Shown here: positions 53,103 through 56,172 of the stretch, piece after piece
Numbering within the stretch: the first letter of the stretch is position 1
Layout: every line of letters begins with the position of its first letter
From: Halobacteriales archaeon SW_7_65_23
Lineage (GTDB): Archaea; Halobacteriota; Halobacteria; Halobacteriales; Haloarculaceae
Reading direction: 5' to 3'
DNA length: 56,172 nt
Assembly (NCBI GenBank): GCA_003022725.1
Contig: PXSQ01000088.1
Coordinates: 36,510-92,681 of the forward strand
Position numbers and translations under genes: made by a program
Notes under the pieces: generated by a model
Database searches by the model: none
Seen by the model: only the letters and a program-made list of their open reading frames with translations
What the model was told of the DNA's origin: nothing

Positions 53103-54629
53103 ATGACCAGCCACGACGAGGACCCCGAGGAGACCGAAGACGGCGCGACCGCGGCGTCCGCCGGCGGCGACCACGCCGCCGACAAGGGCGTCGTCCGCCG
53201 AGAGCGATTCAGCGGCGGGCCCGCCCGGGCGTTTCTCTCCTCGCTGGCCGCCGACGAGCGCATCTTCGCGGCCGACCTGGCGGTCGACCGGGCCCACGTC
53301 GTGATGCTGGCCGAACAGGGAATCATCGGAGCGGACGACGCCGCGGCGATCCTGGCGGCGCTCGACGACGTCGAGGCGGCGGGCCACGGAGCACTACCGG
53401 ACGGCGAGGACGTCCACGAGGCGATCGAGACGGCAGTGATCGACCGCGTCGGGCCCGCGGGCGGCCGCATGCACACCGCGCGGTCGCGCAACGACGAGGT
53501 CGCGGCCTGCATCCGCTACCGCCTGCGCGAGGACCTGCTCGCGACCGTCGGGACCGTCGTCGAGGGCCGCGAGACGCTGCTCGACGTGGCCGCCACCGAG
53601 ACGGAGACGATCATGCCGGGGTACACCCACCGCCAGCCCGCCCAGCCGACGACGGTCGCCCACTGGGTGTGCTCCTACGAGTCGGCGCTCGCCCGGGACA
53701 CCGAACGGCTGCTGGACGCATACGGCCGGGTCAACCGGTCGCCGCTCGGCGCGGCAGCGTTCGCCGGGACGAGCTTCGACATCGACCGCGAGCGCACCGC
53801 CGAGTTGCTCGGATTCGACGGGATCGTCGAGAACTCGATGGACGCGTCGTCGGCGCGGGATTTCCTGATGGAGACGTCCGCAACAGTTACGGGCCTGGCG
53901 ACGACGCTCGCGGGCCTGTCGACGGACGTCGTCGAGTTCGCGAGCGACGGGTACATCGACCTGTCCGACGACTACGCCTCGACGTCGAGCATCATGCCCC
54001 AGAAGAAGAACCCTGACACGCTGGAACTGGTCCGGAGCCGCGCGGGCGACGTCGCATCGGGGCTCTCGGGGCTGGTGACGACGCTCTCGGGGCTGCCCCG
54101 GGCGTACAACCGCGACCTGCAGCGGGCGACCGGCCACGCCTGGGACGCCGTCGACGCCGTCCACGAGGCCGTCCCGGTCGCCGTCGGCGCCGTCGCGACC
54201 GCCGACTGGCCCGCCGAGACACTCGAAGCGGCCGCTGGCGACGGGTTCGCCACCGCGACCGGCGTCGCAGACCGCCTCGCCGTGGCCGGCATCCCGTTCC
54301 GGACCGCCCACGAACTCGTCGCGCGCGCGGGCGACCTGGCCGACGGCGGCAACCCCGGCGTCGAGGCGATCGACGAGGCCTGCCGCGAGGTGCTGGGCGA
54401 ACCCTTAGAGGCTGTCGCCGACGTCGCGGCGATCGAATCGGCACTTGACCCCGTCGAGAACGTAGCGATGCGCGATTCGCGCGGCGGACCCGCACCCGCT
54501 GCGGTCGAGGCGCACCTCGACCGGACGCGCGAGGGCGTCGCCGCCGACCGCGAGACGCTTGCGGGTCGCCAGAAGCGGATCGAGGACGCCGAGGAGGCGC
54601 TCGATGCGGAGGTGTCGAGCTATGTCTGA
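53103..54629 (+). CDS. argH: Argininosuccinate lyase
   Basis: The 508-residue enzyme splits argininosuccinate into arginine and fumarate. The fumarase-superfamily signature SSIMPQKKNPDTLELVRS is intact, as are MHTARSRNDEVAACIRY and PGYTHRQPAQPTT. The N-terminal 30 residues are an acidic, disordered tail. Its TGA stop is the left flank of the second 110-bp inverted-repeat element, which separates argGH from lysW. Confidence 0.97.
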   Translation: MTSHDEDPEETEDGATAASAGGDHAADKGVVRRERFSGGPARAFLSSLAADERIFAADLAVDRAHVVMLAEQGIIGADDAAAILAALDDVEAAGHGALPDGEDVHEAIETAVIDRVGPAGGRMHTARSRNDEVAACIRYRLREDLLATVGTVVEGRETLLDVAATETETIMPGYTHRQPAQPTTVAHWVCSYESALARDTERLLDAYGRVNRSPLGAAAFAGTSFDIDRERTAELLGFDGIVENSMDASSARDFLMETSATVTGLATTLAGLSTDVVEFASDGYIDLSDDYASTSSIMPQKKNPDTLELVRSRAGDVASGLSGLVTTLSGLPRAYNRDLQRATGHAWDAVDAVHEAVPVAVGAVATADWPAETLEAAAGDGFATATGVADRLAVAGIPFRTAHELVARAGDLADGGNPGVEAIDEACREVLGEPLEAVADVAAIESALDPVENVAMRDSRGGPAPAAVEAHLDRTREGVAADRETLAGRQKRIEDAEEALDAEVSSYV

Positions 54630-54738
54630 TACTGTCGGACGTAACTCTGTGCAATGGCAAGACACGCAAACCGGGGTATTCACACGTTTCAGCACGGTTC
54701 CGCGGTGGAAATCCCCACGCACTCACGTCCGACAATAT
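54629..54738. mobile_element. 110-bp MITE-like element with 16-bp terminal inverted repeats (copy 2)
   Basis: ATACTGTCGGACGTAA at 54629-54644 pairs with 54723-54738 with two mismatches. The size is exactly that of copy 1 and the first 22 bases after TGA are identical; the interior differs strongly. Again the left TGA (54627-54629) is a stop codon, here of argH, and TGA recurs on the right (54738-54740). Confidence 0.78.
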
Positions 54739-54796
54739 GAGTTCCACGGCACGCCCGGCGGACGCGCAGCGCCACGGCCACCACGACCGATCCCAC

Positions 54797-54844
54797 GATC
54801 CCCGCCAGGGGATCGAACACAATTCTGATATGAGAAATCAGAAT
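54797..54844. other. Two hairpins between argH and lysW
   Basis: GATCCCC (54797-54803) pairs with GGGGATC (54808-54814) around a four-base loop. ATTCTGAT (54822-54829) pairs with ATCAGAAT (54837-54844) around a seven-base loop. They may end the argGH transcript or form part of the lysW leader. No T-run follows the first hairpin. Confidence 0.5.
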
Positions 54845-54916
54845 ACGGCAGTTCTGTCGGCGTTCGAACGCTCTTAGACGGTAGTTCGTCGTTTAATTTC
54901 CACTATGAATTCGATG

Positions 54917-54926
54917 AATTTAAGTG
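54917..54926 (+). promoter_or_regulatory. TATA-like box for the lysW-argX operon
   Basis: ATTTAAGTGG lies 26-35 nt before ATG 54952. The whole stretch 54885-54926 is AT-rich, and another TTTAATTT is at about 54892-54899. Confidence 0.45.
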
Positions 54927-54951
54927 GATGTAGCGTCGAGAGACAGGTACG

Positions 54952-55116
54952 ATGACAGACTGCATCGAATGTGGGGCGGACCTGACCCTGCACGAGTCGC
55001 TCGAGATCGGAGAGATCATCGACTGTGGCACCTGCGGGGCCGAGCTCGAAGTGATCGACACGGATCCCGTGGCGCTGGACACAGCGCCCGAGCTGGAGGA
55101 AGACTGGGGTGAGTAA
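54952..55116 (+). CDS. lysW: Amino-group carrier protein LysW/ArgW
   Basis: The 54-residue protein has two zinc-binding pairs (CIECGADLTLHES and CGTCGAELEV) and ends in the invariant EDWGE, whose terminal glutamate carries the substrate through an isopeptide bond. In archaea this carrier replaces N-acetylation in arginine and/or lysine synthesis. Placement right after argGH and before the ATP-grasp ligase points to arginine synthesis. The start follows a TATA-like box at leaderless distance. Confidence 0.95.
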   Translation: MTDCIECGADLTLHESLEIGEIIDCGTCGAELEVIDTDPVALDTAPELEEDWGE

Positions 55117-55149
55117 GCGCATGCGGGAGACAGCCAGGGGGACCGACCG

Positions 55150-56049
55150 ATGAACGTCGGAATGCTGTACTCGCGGATCCGGAAAGACGAGAAGCTCCTG
55201 CTCGCGGAACTGCGCGACCGCGGCCACGCCGTCGAGAAGATCGACGTCCGCAAACAGTCGTTCGGCCTCTCGGAGCCGCCGGCGGCGTTCGAGGACGTCG
55301 ACGTCGTGCTCGACCGGTGTCTGGCGACCAGTCGGAGCCTGTACGCGACACGGTTTCTGGACGCCTACGGGATTCCGGTCGTCAACAGCTCCGCGACAGC
55401 CGAGGTGTGCGCGGACAAGGTGAAAAATAGCCTGGCGCTAGCGGGCGCCGGCATCCGGACGCCGCGGACGGAGGTCGCGTTCACCAGCGACGCCGCCCTG
55501 GAGATCGTCGAGCGCTTCGGCTACCCCTGCGTGCTGAAGCCGGTCGTGGGCTCCTGGGGGCGCCTGATGGCGAAGATCGACTCCCGCTCCGCTGCGGAGG
55601 CGATCTTCGAGCACAAGGAGACGCTGGGCCACTACGAGCACAAGGTGTTCTACGTTCAGGAGTTCGTCGAGAAGCCGGGCCGGGACATCCGCGTGCTGGC
55701 CGCGGACGGCGAGCCGATCGCCGCGATGACCCGGCACTCGGATCACTGGCTGACCAACGCCGCCAGGGAGGCCGAAACGTCGGCGTTCGAACTCGACGAC
55801 GAGGCCGGGGAAATCGTCGCCGCGGCCAGCGAGGCGGTCGGCGGCGGCCTGCTCGGCGTCGACCTGATGGAGCTCGAGGGCGACGACGACCCGGGCTACA
55901 CGGTCCACGAGGTCAACCACACCGTGGAGTTCAAGGCGCTGAACGAGGCCGTCGACGTGGATGTGCCCGCGGCGGTCGTCGACTGGCTGGAGACCACCGT
56001 CGAGGACGGCCACTCGCCGACGGAGACCAGCGTCGGGGCACACTCATGA
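55150..56049 (+). CDS. argX: Glutamate--LysW ligase ArgX (ATP-grasp)
   Basis: The 299-residue ATP-grasp enzyme attaches the alpha-amino group of glutamate (or alpha-aminoadipate in LysX) to the C-terminal Glu of LysW. Visible parts: N-terminal MNVGMLYSRIRKDEKLLLAEL, CVLKPVVGSWGRLMAKI for ATP binding, HKVFYVQEFVEKPGRDIRVL, and the metal-binding VHEVNHTVEFK. The E-V-N-H-T variant at the substrate end is in line with ArgX-type members, and the argGH neighbourhood supports glutamate as substrate. The next gene overlaps its stop (ATGA). Confidence 0.93.
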   Translation: MNVGMLYSRIRKDEKLLLAELRDRGHAVEKIDVRKQSFGLSEPPAAFEDVDVVLDRCLATSRSLYATRFLDAYGIPVVNSSATAEVCADKVKNSLALAGAGIRTPRTEVAFTSDAALEIVERFGYPCVLKPVVGSWGRLMAKIDSRSAAEAIFEHKETLGHYEHKVFYVQEFVEKPGRDIRVLAADGEPIAAMTRHSDHWLTNAAREAETSAFELDDEAGEIVAAASEAVGGGLLGVDLMELEGDDDPGYTVHEVNHTVEFKALNEAVDVDVPAAVVDWLETTVEDGHSPTETSVGAHS

Positions 56050-56172
56050 GCGCACAGGGAGTGACGACGGCCACGCGGGGAACAACCGTGGAGACGCCGG
56101 GAGTGACGACGCCGGGAGTGACGACGCCGGGAGTGACGACGCCGGGAGTGACGACGTCGGGAGTGACCACGT
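56046..56172 (+). CDS. Start of next arg gene (probably argC), cut by the window edge
   Basis: ATG 56046 overlaps the argX stop. The 42 visible codons read MSAQGVTTATRGTTVETPG followed by repeats of PGVTT, with no recognisable domain yet. In haloarchaeal clusters argX is normally followed by argC, the LysW-glutamyl-phosphate reductase, so that identity is inferred from order alone. The N-terminal repeat is unusual for ArgC. Confidence 0.55.
   Translation, partial: MSAQGVTTATRGTTVETPGVTTPGVTTPGVTTPGVTTSGVTT
56094..56172 (+). repeat. Tandem 15-bp repeat, at least five units
   Basis: The unit ACGCCGGGAGTGACG occurs at 56094, 56109, 56124 and 56139 without change. A fifth unit at 56154 has two substitutions (GTC for GCC and a final C), and the array may continue past the edge. 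Each unit encodes one Pro-Gly-Val-Thr-Thr (the fifth has Ser for Pro), so it keeps the frame. Confidence 0.9.

Overview
The window is a GC-rich chromosomal segment of a halophilic archaeon (class Halobacteria). The proteins are strongly acidic, many starts are leaderless with a TATA-like box about 25-30 nt upstream, and several gene sets are typical of haloarchaea: a divergent pair of single-unit and fused double-unit TatC genes, an MCM helicase with inteins, PAS-rich histidine kinases, Tat lipoproteins, a DUF5786 protein and arginine synthesis on a LysW-type carrier. I cannot name the species. No rRNA, tRNA, CRISPR array or intact insertion sequence was recognised.

Layout. 1-3447: end of a MOSC protein, an atypical SDR protein and a PAS/GAF histidine kinase. 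3444-6840: an island-like stretch with a palindromic repeat, a long Ig-like-repeat protein of less GC-rich codon use and small ORFs. 6796-13397: tatC single-unit (-) and tatC double-unit (+), then hemB, hemL and a propeller-like protein. 13597-19541: a 40-aa membrane protein, HAD hydrolase, winged-helix regulator, SPFH protein, type II GAPDH, a broken MBL hydrolase, DUF5786 and DUF99. 19610-24190: MFS, TRAM, GNAT with zinc ribbon, HD hydrolase, LysE exporter and a small conserved protein. 24198-29999: mcm with three inteins. 30192-36479: a histidine kinase with reversed domain order and its small membrane partner, M29 aminopeptidase, MFS and an AAC(3)-like acetyltransferase. 36522-39828: site-2 protease and TraB operon, a frameshifted bactofilin-like gene and an RHH regulator with a small membrane protein. 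39952-43365: two facing Tat-lipoprotein PQQ propellers around a 56-aa zinc ribbon. 43425-47017: DUF4129, DUF7269-like, DUF58 and a frameshifted membrane gene. 47112-51427: icd, aspartoacylase family, isoaspartyl peptidase and map. 51428-56172: argG-argH, then lysW(argW)-argX and the start of the next gene, probably argC.

Working together. The TatC proteins supply the export route for the two Tat lipoproteins. hemB and hemL act in tetrapyrrole synthesis. argG and argH make the last two steps of arginine synthesis, while lysW and argX start the carrier-bound glutamate branch.

Most notable: two families of short inverted-repeat elements. One is a 110-bp element whose two copies both sit exactly at a TGA stop codon, with TGA repeated on the far side. 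Others are an arginine-rich 29-codon leader ORF with a well-placed TATA box upstream of argG; three inteins in one MCM, one of them without the usual block B histidine; three small genes that look frame-broken; and a tandem 15-bp repeat encoding Pro-Gly-Val-Thr-Thr at the start of the last gene.
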